From the NCBI RefSeq assembly GCF_000230675.1, contig NZ_AGIK01000001.1:1116001-1180000 (forward strand): a DNA stretch of 64,000 nucleotides. The letters are read 5' to 3'. Shown here piece by piece: positions 33,672 through 43,411 of this stretch. Within the stretch, counting starts at the first letter, position 1. Each line of letters starts with the position of its first letter. A program made the position numbers and the translations under genes. The notes under the pieces are model-generated. The model was not told the DNA's origin, made no database searches, and worked only from the letters and a program-made list of their open reading frames with translations. The stretch comes from Synechococcus sp. WH 8016. Its GTDB lineage: Bacteria; Cyanobacteriota; Cyanobacteriia; PCC-6307; Cyanobiaceae.

Positions 33672-35515
33672 TCAACGCCACTACCGACGCACGGATCTCG
33701 CCACGACAGCGCAGCCGAGGGCTGCTGCTGATCTTGGCGCTTGGCCTTGCCTTGGGCTGTTGGCAACTGGGGGCCACCGGTCTTGTCGATGAGACCCCGC
33801 CGCTGTTTGCAGCCGCGGGTCGTGCCATGGCACGCACGGGGGACTGGTTAACGCCTCGGGTCAATGGATTACCCCGATTCGACAAACCGCCCCTGGTGTA
33901 TTGGCTCATGGGTCTGGGGTACTCGCTCCCCGCCAATGAGCTCTGGGATCCACTCGGCACCTGGGCCGGCAGGCTTCCCTCTGCCCTCGCGAGTGTGGCC
34001 ACCATGCTGATGCTTGGGGACACCTTGATGGTGCACCCAAGTGCAGAGGACAGCCATCCACGCCGCACTGCGGTTGCAGCAGCACTGGCCTTTGCGCTCT
34101 CTCCCTTGGTGCAGCTATGGAGTCGTACCGCCGTCAGTGATGCCCTACTCAGCGGCACCCTCGCCCTCAGCCTGCTTTGCCAGTGGCGTTGTTACGCCAG
34201 TGGCCACTCGCGGCGATGGTGGATTGCCTGGGTTCTGCTCGCCACAGCCGTTCTCACAAAAGGGCCTGTCGCCGTCGTCCTCAGTGGCATGACCCTGGCA
34301 CTTTTTGCGCTGATGCGCCGAGACCTCAAGGGCCTATGGCGCTGCATCAAACCGATCCGCGGCCTCGCGATCACCGCGTTGATCAGCCTCCCTTGGTACG
34401 TCGCAGAACTGCTGGTCGAAGGCCAACCTTTTTGGGACAGTTTTTTTGGCTATCACAACCTTCAACGCTTCACGTCAGTCGTGAATAGCCACCTTCAACC
34501 CTGGTGGTTCTTTGGGGTGATTTTGGTTGTGGCATCCCTGCCCTTCACCCCCCTGTTGCTGCTTGGGCTGGCGCAAACCCTGCATCCTTCCAATCTCAAG
34601 CGGGCGTTTTCATCCAGCCAACCCACCGCAACACTGTCTCTGCAGAGTTTTGCCAGCTGCTGGCTTCTCTCCATCCTTCTGCTGTTCACCACAGCGGCAA
34701 CGAAGCTGCCGAGCTACTGGTTACCGGCCACACCGGCTGCTGCCATTCTCATCGCCCTCGCAGCAAGGTCCTCGGGACAACAAATCCGCCGCCCTTTGGA
34801 TTGGGCCTGGGGCGCCACCATCTTGCTCACGTTTGTTTTGGCGGTGGGGTTCTGGAGTTCCTCGATCTGGGTTCCCCTCATCGATGATCCCGAGATGCCC
34901 ACGCTGCCTGCCGAACTGCTCGCAAGCCGCTTGGTGCTCAGGACAGCGGTGTGCTTCTCGGTCGCTTTCGTTTTGGGGCTCTGGATGATCAGGCGGAAGG
35001 CCTCCGGTCGCCTCCTTGCCGTTCAGGGACCGCTGGTGGTGTTCCAGCTCATTGCCCTCATCCCCATGATTGGCTTAGGCGATCGCGTGCGTCAGCTTCC
35101 AATCCGTGATGTAGCCGCAACTGTGTTGCACCATCAACGACCTGATGAACCCATCGCGATGGTTGGGGTGATGAAACCGTCTTTGCACTTCTACACAGAT
35201 CAGGTTGTGGTTTACGAAGGAACATCTACAAACGCCTTCATCAACCTTGCAGATCGCTTCAGCAAGGAGAAAAGACAGGGATGGCAAGGGGTCCCAATCA
35301 GCAAGAAAGGAAGTTCGCCGTCGGCACTAATTGTTATCGATTCACAAACAATGAAAAAGAAACATTGGAGGGGCCTCAATCCAGAGCCCCTCGGACAATT
35401 TGGAATTTATCAAGTTCTTCGATTCGACAGGAGGACATTGGATAAAAGAGCTTTAAAGCTCCATGCCAAAGGGACTCATCCAACATGGGAACAGCCTCGT
35501 CCTGAACGTTACTGA
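33662..35515 (+). CDS. ArnT-like (GT39/GT83) membrane glycosyltransferase
   Basis: Start at ATG 33662 (MSIINATTDARISPRQRSRG), which overlaps the GT4 stop by ten bases; 33 upstream codons of open frame are ignored. The 617-residue product begins, after the first helix, with LVDETPPLFAAAGRAMARTG, the DET/E-P-x-x-x-x-A motif of PMT/ArnT-type enzymes with the catalytic acidic residue. Around 11 further hydrophobic segments follow and a soluble C-terminus. Such enzymes use lipid-linked sugars to glycosylate lipid A or proteins. The final 90 residues are more lysine-rich and AT-rich than the rest. Confidence 0.85.
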   Translation: MSIINATTDARISPRQRSRGLLLILALGLALGCWQLGATGLVDETPPLFAAAGRAMARTGDWLTPRVNGLPRFDKPPLVYWLMGLGYSLPANELWDPLGTWAGRLPSALASVATMLMLGDTLMVHPSAEDSHPRRTAVAAALAFALSPLVQLWSRTAVSDALLSGTLALSLLCQWRCYASGHSRRWWIAWVLLATAVLTKGPVAVVLSGMTLALFALMRRDLKGLWRCIKPIRGLAITALISLPWYVAELLVEGQPFWDSFFGYHNLQRFTSVVNSHLQPWWFFGVILVVASLPFTPLLLLGLAQTLHPSNLKRAFSSSQPTATLSLQSFASCWLLSILLLFTTAATKLPSYWLPATPAAAILIALAARSSGQQIRRPLDWAWGATILLTFVLAVGFWSSSIWVPLIDDPEMPTLPAELLASRLVLRTAVCFSVAFVLGLWMIRRKASGRLLAVQGPLVVFQLIALIPMIGLGDRVRQLPIRDVAATVLHHQRPDEPIAMVGVMKPSLHFYTDQVVVYEGTSTNAFINLADRFSKEKRQGWQGVPISKKGSSPSALIVIDSQTMKKKHWRGLNPEPLGQFGIYQVLRFDRRTLDKRALKLHAKGTHPTWEQPRPERY

Positions 35516-36048
35516 CCGCTGACGAGCGACTCTGACAACTTCAATCGTCGACAAAATCCGCAGTGACCCCAGAGCGCCATCTCTCCTGCAGGGGCTGGGC
35601 TTTGGCAGCAAGGGCATGAATCCATTCCATGCACATCAATCCGACTTGGATGGCGAGCCCAAACACTCTCCTCGCTCTCTAAATCTGCCGCAGGAGAGGG
35701 ATGGTGTTGCTGGATCCTCAGATCACGCACGGCATGGCCAGCACTGCGCACGGCCGCCAAAAGTTGAGGCTTGCTGTACTGCAGAGCCTGCCGCCATTGC
35801 GGGTGGCGAGCTCCCACCGTGAGAACCCCATGGCTCAAATTCAAAGGCCTGCAGTGATCGGCCAGGGGACGCCCCGCCAATTGGGGCCAGTCCTGCCAAA
35901 GCGCGGCCAGCGACCCCTCCCGTCTCCAGGTGCTGCGTAGAGAGTCGAGGCACTCCACAAGGGGCTGAACCGGCGGCGGTGGCGGCGGCACCAACACCTC
36001 TCCCCGACCAAATCGGCGCCGTTGGGATCGAGGTGCTCGTCCCATCAC
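35509..36048 (-). CDS. DciA-like protein (DUF721) with C-terminal cysteine cluster
   Basis: The 179-residue product contains a DUF721 core (LAALWQDWPQLAGRPLADHC, LNLSHGVLTVGARHPQWRQA), the fold of DciA, the replicative-helicase operator of bacteria without DnaC. The C-terminus carries CPCCQSP, then a CGFCRR pair, spaced like a zinc ribbon. A proline string (VPPPPPPPVQP) precedes the core. The gene ends seven bases after, and antisense to, the GT39 stop. DciA function is inferred from the family. Confidence 0.78.
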   Translation of the reverse strand: MMGRAPRSQRRRFGRGEVLVPPPPPPVQPLVECLDSLRSTWRREGSLAALWQDWPQLAGRPLADHCRPLNLSHGVLTVGARHPQWRQALQYSKPQLLAAVRSAGHAVRDLRIQQHHPSPAADLESEESVWARHPSRIDVHGMDSCPCCQSPAPAGEMALWGHCGFCRRLKLSESLVSGQ

Positions 36049-36124
36049 GTCATCCCAAGAAATTGGACCTTAGTGGGGGAAGGTGCTTCAGCTCGCTAAT
36101 CTCTGGCACTGCTCGCACCGATTC

Positions 36125-36892
36125 ATGGGTTTCTTCGACCGGCTTAGCCGTCTGCTGCGCGCCAACCTCAATGATCTCGTTAGCAAAGCGGAGGATCCCG
36201 TCAAGATCCTCGATCAAGCCGTCTCCGACATGCAAGACGACCTGGTCAAGCTCCGACAGGCTGTTGCCATGGCGATCGCCAGTCAAAAGCGGCTCAAAAA
36301 CCAAGCAGAGCAGGCCGAGTCTCAAGCCCGTACCTGGTATGAGCGCGCCGAACTTGCCCTCAAGAAAAACGAGGATGACCTGGCGCGCGAAGCCCTGACA
36401 CGTCGCAAAACCTTCCAAGAAACGGCCACATCTCTTGGCAGCCAAGTGCAGGCCCAAGGGGCTCAAGTGGAAACCCTCAAAAAAAGCTTGGTCGCTCTAG
36501 AGGGAAAGATTGCCGAGGCTCGAACCAAGAAAGACATGCTCAAAGCCCGGGCTCAAGCCGCCCAGGCCCAACAGCAGCTCCAGAGCGCTGTTGGCAGCAT
36601 GGGAACGAATTCAGCCATGGCGGCCTTCGAGCGCATGGAAGACAAGGTTCAATCTCTGGAAGCCAGCAGCCAAGCGGCCGCTGAACTCGCCGGCGCGGAC
36701 CTTGATAGCCAGTTCGCGGCGCTTGAAGGTGGCGACGATGTGGACGACGAACTTGCCGCTCTGAGAAAGCAGGTGGAGGGAGGCGCAGAGGCTGCCGCTC
36801 TGCCCGCAGCCGACTCAGAGGTGAAACCCGTGAAGGTGGAAGAGGTGGATGCCGATCTGGAGGAGCTGCGGCGATCTATCGACAAACTGTGA
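36125..36892 (+). CDS. vipp1: VIPP1/PspA (IM30) membrane-remodelling protein
   Basis: From ATG 36125 (MGFFDRLSRLLRANLNDLVS) the product is 255 residues. The amphipathic first helix binds membranes; then a long, Ala/Gln/Lys-rich coiled coil (residues about 25-190) forms the ESCRT-III-like fold. The C-terminal part is acidic and ends in a short helix (DADLEELRRSIDKL), the extension that separates VIPP1 from PspA. In cyanobacteria VIPP1 maintains thylakoids. A further 14 upstream codons are open but unlikely. trxA follows 57 bases on. Confidence 0.93.
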   Translation: MGFFDRLSRLLRANLNDLVSKAEDPVKILDQAVSDMQDDLVKLRQAVAMAIASQKRLKNQAEQAESQARTWYERAELALKKNEDDLAREALTRRKTFQETATSLGSQVQAQGAQVETLKKSLVALEGKIAEARTKKDMLKARAQAAQAQQQLQSAVGSMGTNSAMAAFERMEDKVQSLEASSQAAAELAGADLDSQFAALEGGDDVDDELAALRKQVEGGAEAAALPAADSEVKPVKVEEVDADLEELRRSIDKL

Positions 36893-36949
36893 TGAATCAA
36901 CGCCTTCAGCGGCGGAGTCCATAGGATTCATTCAGTTCCAAAATCGCCC

Positions 36950-37276
36950 GTGTCTTCAGCTGTTTCCGACTTCACAGATGCAGCGTTCGAGCAGGAGGTG
37001 TTGGCTGCATCCACGACCGTTTTGGTTGACTTCTGGGCCCCATGGTGTGGCCCCTGCCGGTTGATGGCACCGTTGATGGACTGGGCTGCTGAGACCTACG
37101 CCGAACGCCTTTTGGTTGGAAAACTAGAAGTGGATGGCAATCCGATCACCCGCGATGGCTTCAAGGTTCAAGGCATTCCAACCCTGATCCTGTTCCGCAA
37201 CGGCCAGGAGATCGCGCGACACGAAGGGGCCATTGCCCGTCCTCAGCTGCAAGCCTTCCTGGATGCTCACCTCTAA
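36950..37276 (+). CDS. trxA: Thioredoxin
   Basis: The 108-residue product has LVDFWAPWCGPCRLMAPLMD with the redox cysteines Cys33 and Cys36, and the cis-proline segment VQGIPTLILFRNGQEIARHE. It starts at GTG 36950. Its C-terminus overlaps the next gene by 14 bases. It is a general disulfide reductase; its specific partners here are unknown. Confidence 0.95.
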   Translation: MSSAVSDFTDAAFEQEVLAASTTVLVDFWAPWCGPCRLMAPLMDWAAETYAERLLVGKLEVDGNPITRDGFKVQGIPTLILFRNGQEIARHEGAIARPQLQAFLDAHL

Positions 37277-38456
37277 GCGTCTGGCCCGGCTCGGCAGCGG
37301 CGTGTTTGATCGCAACGATCAGCGCAAGCGCTTGTACCAGCTCGGGGACGCCCAACAACAGCAACCGCTGATCGACCTTTCCCTGGGATGCACCGATCTG
37401 CTTCCCCCTCCGGCCGCCGTCCAGGCCATGGGGGACCTTCTCCAGGAGCCCAGAAGCGCGGCGTACTGTTTGCACGCGGCAACGGCCTCGTTTCGAGAGG
37501 CCGCAGCGGCCTGGTGTGAGCAGCGTCTGGGTGTGGCGGTGGATCCTGAGCGAGAGGTTCTTCTCCTGGTTGGATCTCAAGAGGGAACCGCCCATTTACC
37601 CCTGACGGTGTTGGATCCAGGGGATCAAGCCCTGATTCTTGATCCGTCTTACCCCTCCCATCGCGGAGGCCTTGAATTAGCCGATGCCTCGATCCAGACC
37701 CTGCCCCTCACGCCGGAGCGAGGTTGGGCACCGGACTTCAAAGCGATTACAGAGAGTCAGTGGGATCAACTGCGTTTATTGATTCTGGGTTTTCCCCATA
37801 ACCCCACAGCCTGCGTTGGCGAACAATCCTGGCTTGATGAAGCGATGCATCAGGGCCAACACCATGATCTAGTCATCGCCCACGACAATCCCTATCTAGA
37901 CCTAACGCTTGAGGGAGAAGCACCGTCCCTTTTGCGTTGTCCCCACTGGCGCGAACGCGGGATCGAATTCTTTTCGCTGTCCAAGGGATGGTGCTTGGGG
38001 GGGTTTCGTCTGGCATTCGCCATCGGAGCCGAACCCCTGATTACGGCCTTGAGGCAGGCCAAAAGCGTGATCGATTTCAATCAATGTCAGGCGCTGCAGC
38101 AAGGAGCTGTTGTGGCCCTCTCAGAGCACGCTGATTGGCCAGCCAATCTCCTTCCCATCTATCGAGAACGGCGCGATCGCACGCGCGCTGCACTGGCCGC
38201 TCTTGGATGGTCGATCCCATTGCCATCCATGGCCCTTTATCTCTGGATGCCCCTCCCGGCCTGGGCCCGCTCAAAAGGATGGGGAGACGAGCAGATGGCC
38301 ACTCAACTTCTGGAACATTGCGGGGTTGTGGTCACACCTGGCTCCGGGTTTGGAGAAGCCGGGCGTGATTGGCTACGCCTTGCCTTGGTCCGTCCAGCTG
38401 ACGAACTTGAAGCGGCCGTAGCACGACTCGCTCCTTGGTGGCAGCAGCAGTGCTGA
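37263..38456 (+). CDS. Class I/II PLP-dependent aminotransferase
   Basis: From ATG 37263 (MLTSKRLARLGSGVFDRNDQ) the product is 397 residues. It shows LILDPSYPSHRGG and ILGFPHNPTACVG (Asn-Pro binding region), AHDNPYLDLT, and FFSLSKGWCLGGFRLAFAIG, where Lys is the Schiff-base residue; R near the end (GRDWLRLALV) binds the carboxylate. Its look is closest to LL-diaminopimelate or succinyl-diaminopimelate aminotransferases, but I cannot settle the substrate. It overlaps trxA and birA. Confidence 0.85.
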   Translation: MLTSKRLARLGSGVFDRNDQRKRLYQLGDAQQQQPLIDLSLGCTDLLPPPAAVQAMGDLLQEPRSAAYCLHAATASFREAAAAWCEQRLGVAVDPEREVLLLVGSQEGTAHLPLTVLDPGDQALILDPSYPSHRGGLELADASIQTLPLTPERGWAPDFKAITESQWDQLRLLILGFPHNPTACVGEQSWLDEAMHQGQHHDLVIAHDNPYLDLTLEGEAPSLLRCPHWRERGIEFFSLSKGWCLGGFRLAFAIGAEPLITALRQAKSVIDFNQCQALQQGAVVALSEHADWPANLLPIYRERRDRTRAALAALGWSIPLPSMALYLWMPLPAWARSKGWGDEQMATQLLEHCGVVVTPGSGFGEAGRDWLRLALVRPADELEAAVARLAPWWQQQC

Positions 38457-39238
38457 ACCATCAGCTGCGTGCCGGAGGAGGATTACTCCATCGCCTTCGC
38501 AGACATCAAGCTGCGGCTTGGAGGCTCCAATGCAAACCAGTTTGTGCCAGCACCGAATTGGAGTTGAACCACTGGCTTCAAGCGGTGCCCTGGCGCGGAG
38601 AATGGCCTCGAGCTGTTCTGGCCGATCATCAAACCAGAGGGCAGGGGCAGCGCGGCCGGCGCTGGGAGGCAGCCCGTGGAGGGGTCTGGATCAGTGCCGC
38701 CCTTCCCTGGGATGCAAGCGGCGGCCATGCCGACATGCTCGGGCTGATCGTGGCGCTGGCCTTAGCTGAACGCCTGGAGCAAGAGGGGCTCCCGGTGCGA
38801 ATCAAGTGGCCCAACGATCTCCTCATCGATTCGCGCAAACTGGCTGGATTGCTTCCTCGACTGGTGTTTCGTGGAGGCCGCTTGCGCATGGTGCGCATCG
38901 GCATCGGCTTGAATGTGGCCAATCCCAGTCCCATGGGGGCGGTTGCCCTGCGCGAGCTCCTGCCGCATGGTCGCGCACGACGCGATTTTTGGACGGTGGA
39001 GGTATTAAGAGCGTTGGGCCGCGTCCAGACCCTGGCAAACCGTCCAGAGGTTGTGCGCCTTGGCATCGAAAACCGCCTTTGGGCCCATCAGGTTCAGGAT
39101 CCTCAGAGCGGGGAGACCTGGGACATTCAAGGATTGGCCTCGAATGGAGCACTGCAACTTTGCCAAGGAACCCGCACCGCCAGCTGGACCCGCTGGCCTG
39201 ATGGCACCCTTGACAATCTCTACAATCTCGCAAGATAA
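38435..39238 (+). CDS. birA: Biotin--[acetyl-CoA-carboxylase] ligase
   Basis: BirA attaches biotin to BCCP of acetyl-CoA carboxylase. The 267-residue product has LADHQTRGQGQRGRRWEAAR (the GRGRxGR-type biotinyl-AMP loop), GGVWISAALPW and VRIKWPNDLLIDSRKLAGLL, and VRIGIGLNVANPSP. There is no HTH domain at the N-terminus, so it is the non-regulatory (group I) type. It overlaps the aminotransferase by 22 bases; TTG 38435 or GTG 38438 may start it. Confidence 0.93.
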   Translation: MVAAAVLNHQLRAGGGLLHRLRRHQAAAWRLQCKPVCASTELELNHWLQAVPWRGEWPRAVLADHQTRGQGQRGRRWEAARGGVWISAALPWDASGGHADMLGLIVALALAERLEQEGLPVRIKWPNDLLIDSRKLAGLLPRLVFRGGRLRMVRIGIGLNVANPSPMGAVALRELLPHGRARRDFWTVEVLRALGRVQTLANRPEVVRLGIENRLWAHQVQDPQSGETWDIQGLASNGALQLCQGTRTASWTRWPDGTLDNLYNLAR

Positions 39239-39253
39239 GACGTTTGAAACGAA

Positions 39254-40201
39254 GTGGTTCTGCGCTGGCTTACTGCTCCCTTGCTGCTAACCCTGCCCTC
39301 TGCTCCTCAGACCCCTCAAGCCCTTCCAGTACCACAAGCGCCCCTCCTTCCTCCCGCTGAACTTCGCGTCAAGCCACCCCAACGCTTTGATCGCTCGCTG
39401 GAGTCCCTCGAACGCAACCAAATCATTACGCCCCAGGAGCGGCGAACCCTGGAGAGAGGGGCCGTCGCCAAGCCCATCGATGTGCCGCGCTTTCAGCAAG
39501 CCTGTCGTAGTGGCGCTCTGTCCAAGCGTGAATGCGCCACTGGCGTCGCCTTTCGCGGGCGTTCCAATCGCGCAACCTTCAGCCAAACGAAACGGCGCCT
39601 CGCGCCCATCGCCGTGCCGGTTTCTGCGCTTCTTGCAGGAGCCGGACATGGCTTTCGCTTGGAATCCGTCTTCTCCGTTTCGCCCAGACCTCTTGCAATC
39701 GCTGGCAATGGTGATCAGCGCCTGCTCTTTCCCATCATCGGCTCTGCCATCACCACAAGTGAATTCGGAATGCGCCAGCATCCCGTGATCGGCCAATGGT
39801 TGATGCATGCAGGAAAAGACCTGGCCGCCCCAGAAGGCACTCCTGTGATTGCGGCCCTCTCAGGCACGGTGATGAGTAGCGGACTCGCCGGGGGGTATGG
39901 CATTGCTGTGGAACTGGAGCACACGTCCCCCACACGACGCACGCTCTACGGGCATCTTTCAGAGATATATGTGAAATCCGGGCAAAAGGTCCAACAAGGT
40001 GAGGTGATTGGAAGGGTCGGAAGCACCGGCCTCAGCACAGGACCTCATCTTCATTTCGAACTGAGAATGAAACAAGGGAATGGCTGGGTAGCCAAAGATC
40101 CCGGCGAACTCGATCTCAACCCAATCGCAGCGTCTGGCACTGATGCTGTTTCCTTGCTCGTGGGGCAACTGATGAACAGTCTCGAAAGGAATAAAGCCTG
40201 A
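39254..40201 (+). CDS. M23-family peptidase
   Basis: The 315-residue product has a signal-like N-terminus (MVLRWLTAPLLLTLPSAPQT), a Pro-rich stretch, and a LytM/M23 domain: FGMRQHPVIGQWLMHAGKDL (HxxxD zinc motif) and STGPHLHFELRM (HxH motif). The residues around 45-95 (SLERNQIITPQERRTLERGA) form a helical spacer. It probably cuts or binds peptidoglycan cross-links in the periplasm. It is convergent with the response regulator, six bases apart. Confidence 0.9.
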   Translation: MVLRWLTAPLLLTLPSAPQTPQALPVPQAPLLPPAELRVKPPQRFDRSLESLERNQIITPQERRTLERGAVAKPIDVPRFQQACRSGALSKRECATGVAFRGRSNRATFSQTKRRLAPIAVPVSALLAGAGHGFRLESVFSVSPRPLAIAGNGDQRLLFPIIGSAITTSEFGMRQHPVIGQWLMHAGKDLAAPEGTPVIAALSGTVMSSGLAGGYGIAVELEHTSPTRRTLYGHLSEIYVKSGQKVQQGEVIGRVGSTGLSTGPHLHFELRMKQGNGWVAKDPGELDLNPIAASGTDAVSLLVGQLMNSLERNKA

Positions 40202-40207
40202 GGTTTC

Positions 40208-40966
40208 TTAGGCGTCTGAAGAATGGCTTTCGTCTCTTAAAATGAATCCAACACCGCGGACCGTGTGAATCAAAACCGGAAGGTCCTTGCTTTCTACTTT
40301 TTGCCTTAAGTAACGTATATAAACGTCTAGTAAGTTGTCATCTCCATAAAAATCATCTCCCCAAACACCCTTCATAATTTCAGATCTTTCCAACACCTTT
40401 CCACTACCACGCATCAGAAAACAAAGCAACTCATATTCTTTCACCGAAAGCTGAATCCTTTGCCCAGAACGATGCACATCCCTTGTCTGGGTATTCAGCG
40501 TCAAACCTCCAACAGACAAGAATGTGGACTCGGCATCTCTGCCTTGTCCGGATCCTGAAAAGCCTTGCGCTCTGCGCGTCATCGCTCTCAAGCGAGCCAT
40601 CAATTCTTCTATTGAAAAAGGTTTTACCAAATAGTCATCAACGCCAGCATCCAGGGCTTTAACGCGATCAGAAATATCATCGTGCCCCGTCAACATCAAG
40701 ATTGGAGTCGTTACTCCACTGCTGCGAATTCGCTGGCAAATATCTACGCCTGAAAAATCTGGAAGATTCCAATCCAGAACAATGAGATCAGGCTCGGGTT
40801 GACTTCTGGCTTTGATCAATCCGGTCGCACCATCAGCTGCGACCTCAACCTCATACCCTTCAACGTCCAACTCCAATCGCAACAACTCCGTCAAGCGGAC
40901 TTCGTCATCCACAAGCAGAATTCGAATCGTTTGATCAGAGGGTTCTGGCAACTGGGCCATTATCAA
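40208..40966 (-). CDS. OmpR-family response regulator
   Basis: The 252-residue product has a receiver domain (IRILLVDDEVRLTELLRLEL; phosphorylatable Asp65 in VLDWNLP; Lys115 in YLVKPFS) and a winged-helix DNA-binding domain (SVKEYELLCFLMRGSGKVLE, LDVYIRYLRQKVESK, TVRGVGFILRD). It starts at ATG 40966 or the third codon, MAQLPEPSD. There is no kinase gene beside it. It lies just downstream of the ABC ATPase gene on the same strand (11-base gap), so it may be read from the ndhB side. Homologue identity among cyanobacterial regulators is not settled. Confidence 0.9.
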   Translation of the reverse strand: MIMAQLPEPSDQTIRILLVDDEVRLTELLRLELDVEGYEVEVAADGATGLIKARSQPEPDLIVLDWNLPDFSGVDICQRIRSSGVTTPILMLTGHDDISDRVKALDAGVDDYLVKPFSIEELMARLRAMTRRAQGFSGSGQGRDAESTFLSVGGLTLNTQTRDVHRSGQRIQLSVKEYELLCFLMRGSGKVLERSEIMKGVWGDDFYGDDNLLDVYIRYLRQKVESKDLPVLIHTVRGVGFILRDESHSSDA

Positions 40967-40977
40967 GCTTTATCAAT

Positions 40978-41745
40978 TTACTGAGGGGAAGGCGTTTGAA
41001 GGCCTGGGTTAACGCGGTTTTCTGCCACGCGCTCGACCTTACCGTCGCGAAAGTGAATCACGGTCTGAGCACGCGCTGCCACATCGTCTTCATGGGTGAC
41101 GAGAACGATCGTGATGCCTTGAGCGTGCAACTCATCAAACAAGTTCAAAACGTCGTTCGTCGTGCGTGAATCCAAGGCCCCGGTGGGTTCATCAGCGAGG
41201 AGGAGCGCTGGCTTGTTGATGATTGCTCTGGCGATAGCCACCCGCTGCTGCTGACCACCCGACAGTTGGTTGGGGCGATTCTCCATCCTTTGCCCAAGGC
41301 CAACCTGTTGCAGGGCTGCCCTAGCCCTTTTCTCCCGCTCCAATGAAGGGAGGCCGGCATAGATCATTGGCAGCATCACATTCTCCAGTGCTGTCGCATG
41401 GGGGAGGAGATGGAACTGCTGAAAGACAAAACCCAGTTCCTTATTGCGCAGATCGGCCAACGCATCGTCATCAAGCCGCTCCACAGCACTGCCATTGAGG
41501 CAATAGGAGCCACTGGTGGGTCGGTCAAGGCAGCCCAGAACATTCATCGCCGTGCTCTTGCCCGATCCACTCGCACCCATCACGGCCAAGTAATCACCCC
41601 GCAGCACATCCAGATCAAGCCCATTGAGGGCTTTGACCTCCGTTTCTCCAGATCCATAGACCTTGCTGACATCTCGAAGCTGAGCCACCGATGGACGGGC
41701 TTCATCCAAGAGATCAGCCAAGGGACGCTCCCGAGGAGTTAGCAA
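40978..41745 (-). CDS. ABC transporter ATP-binding protein (MacB/LolD type)
   Basis: The 255-residue product has Walker A ([20 protein letters not shown]), signature [20 protein letters not shown], Walker [13 protein letters not shown] and switch [11 protein letters not shown]. Its start is uncertain because the first part overlaps the end of ndhB by up to 32 bases; TTG 41745 is the longest form, and a start near 41715 (at [20 protein letters not shown]) is also possible. The partner permease is not in the window, so the exported substrate is unknown. Confidence 0.88.
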   Translation of the reverse strand: MLTPRERPLADLLDEARPSVAQLRDVSKVYGSGETEVKALNGLDLDVLRGDYLAVMGASGSGKSTAMNVLGCLDRPTSGSYCLNGSAVERLDDDALADLRNKELGFVFQQFHLLPHATALENVMLPMIYAGLPSLEREKRARAALQQVGLGQRMENRPNQLSGGQQQRVAIARAIINKPALLLADEPTGALDSRTTNDVLNLFDELHAQGITIVLVTHEDDVAARAQTVIHFRDGKVERVAENRVNPGLQTPSPQ

Positions 41746-43285
41746 TCGCCTGCTGCAACAAAGGGGTGCCAGCCACCGTGCTGCTAGCCCATTCGAACAG
41801 AGGATTGGACAAGATTCCGCCCACTGCTGTCACCACGACACAGAGCACGAGCGCCACCCTCAACGGTGGAAGTCCGATCGTGCTCCAGTTAATCGGTGGA
41901 TAGGCCTTCACAACGTCTGAAGCCTCTTGAGGCTCCTTCACCACCATCATCTTGATGACGCCGATGTAGTAGTAGATCGAAATCACCGAAGTCACGAGGC
42001 CGACCACAACCAAGACGTACTGGTGGTCCGCCCAGCCCGCAAAAAACAAATAAATCTTCCCGAAGAAACCAAGCATTGGTGGAATGCCACCAAGGGAAAG
42101 GAGGCAGAGACTCAGGCCAAGCGTGATTAAGGGATCTTTCTGGTACAGACCGGCATAGTCAGAAATTCGGTCGCTTCCCGTTCTGATCGAGAACAGGATG
42201 ATGCAAGCGAATGCTCCAAGGTTCATGAACAGATAGGTGGCCATGTAAAGCACCATGGCGGCGAAGCCGTCTTCCGTGCCGCACACCAGACCGATCATCA
42301 CGAATCCGGCTTGCCCAATCGAGCTGTACGCCAGCATCCTCTTCATGGAGGTCTGGGCTAGGGCCACCACGTTGCCCAGCGTCATGCTGAGGATCGCCAA
42401 AACCGTGAAGAGGAGTTTCCATTGCGTGTCGAAACTTCCAAAACAGCCAACGAGAAGTCGCAGGGCTAGCGCAAAACCTGCAGCCTTCGACCCCACGGAC
42501 AAGAAGGCCACAACCGGGGTGGGTGATCCCTCGTAAACATCAGGCGTCCACTGGTGGAAAGGAACAGCTGCAATCTTGAAAGCCACCGTGGCGAGAACAA
42601 ACACCAGCGCAAGAGCGGCCAATGGGGTGGGACTGGTCACCAGAGCCGTACCGATCACTTCCAAGCTGGTTGAGCCACTCAGGCCGTACAGCAGCGATGC
42701 TCCGTAAAGGAACACAGCCGCCGCCGCTGAACCCACCAGGAGATATTTGAGCGCCGCTTCAGAACTTCGCGCATCACGCTTCATGTACCCGGACAACAGG
42801 TAACTGGCCACGGACAGCGTCTCGAGAGACACGAAAACGCTCACCAGATCTGTGGCACCGCAAAGGAACATTCCGCCCAAGGTGGCGGCCAGCAGGATGG
42901 CGGCATATTCCCCAACGGGCGTGCCACTTTGCTCGGCGTATCGCCAGCTGATCAGAAGCGACAGCAGGGTGGAGAGGGCAACAACAGCCCGGAACGCAAT
43001 CGCGAGGTGGTCGGAAAGAAACGCCCCTAAAAACGAAGGTTCAAGGGGTTGATTCCACTGCAGGGCCAGCAGAACCAAAGCCGTCCCCAACCCCGCGTAG
43101 CAAATGGGTGGAACCCAGCGAACTGAAACTTTTTCCCCCGCTAGATCCACCAACAACGTGGCGATCATGGCCACCAAAACAGCGGCCTCAGGCCCCACCG
43201 TGCCGGCATGCAAAGCGAGATTGAGCAGCTCTCCAGGAGCTGCCACGGCCTGGGTGGAGAGAAGCAGAGCACCCAACTCGGGCAT
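41714..43285 (-). CDS. ndhB: NAD(P)H-quinone oxidoreductase subunit 2 (NdhB)
   Basis: NdhB is a membrane-arm subunit of the cyanobacterial NDH-1 complex, which passes electrons from ferredoxin to plastoquinone and pumps protons. From ATG 43285 ([20 protein letters not shown]) the product is 523 residues; 149 upstream open codons antisense to topA's start are not genuine. It has about 14 hydrophobic segments and the family motif [20 protein letters not shown]. Normal length. The stop overlaps the ABC gene. Confidence 0.96.
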   Translation of the reverse strand: MPELGALLLSTQAVAAPGELLNLALHAGTVGPEAAVLVAMIATLLVDLAGEKVSVRWVPPICYAGLGTALVLLALQWNQPLEPSFLGAFLSDHLAIAFRAVVALSTLLSLLISWRYAEQSGTPVGEYAAILLAATLGGMFLCGATDLVSVFVSLETLSVASYLLSGYMKRDARSSEAALKYLLVGSAAAAVFLYGASLLYGLSGSTSLEVIGTALVTSPTPLAALALVFVLATVAFKIAAVPFHQWTPDVYEGSPTPVVAFLSVGSKAAGFALALRLLVGCFGSFDTQWKLLFTVLAILSMTLGNVVALAQTSMKRMLAYSSIGQAGFVMIGLVCGTEDGFAAMVLYMATYLFMNLGAFACIILFSIRTGSDRISDYAGLYQKDPLITLGLSLCLLSLGGIPPMLGFFGKIYLFFAGWADHQYVLVVVGLVTSVISIYYYIGVIKMMVVKEPQEASDVVKAYPPINWSTIGLPPLRVALVLCVVVTAVGGILSNPLFEWASSTVAGTPLLQQAIANSSGASLG

Positions 43286-43411
43286 GGCGAGTCTGGTAAA
43301 ACCAATTGGAGGGACTGTAGCTGCGCTCCTGCTCTTCCCTGAGTGAATTCGCTGATTTCGCTGCAGAAAGCTCGGCGGTGCGATAAAGAAGGGGACGGTT
43401 ACCGACCCCCC

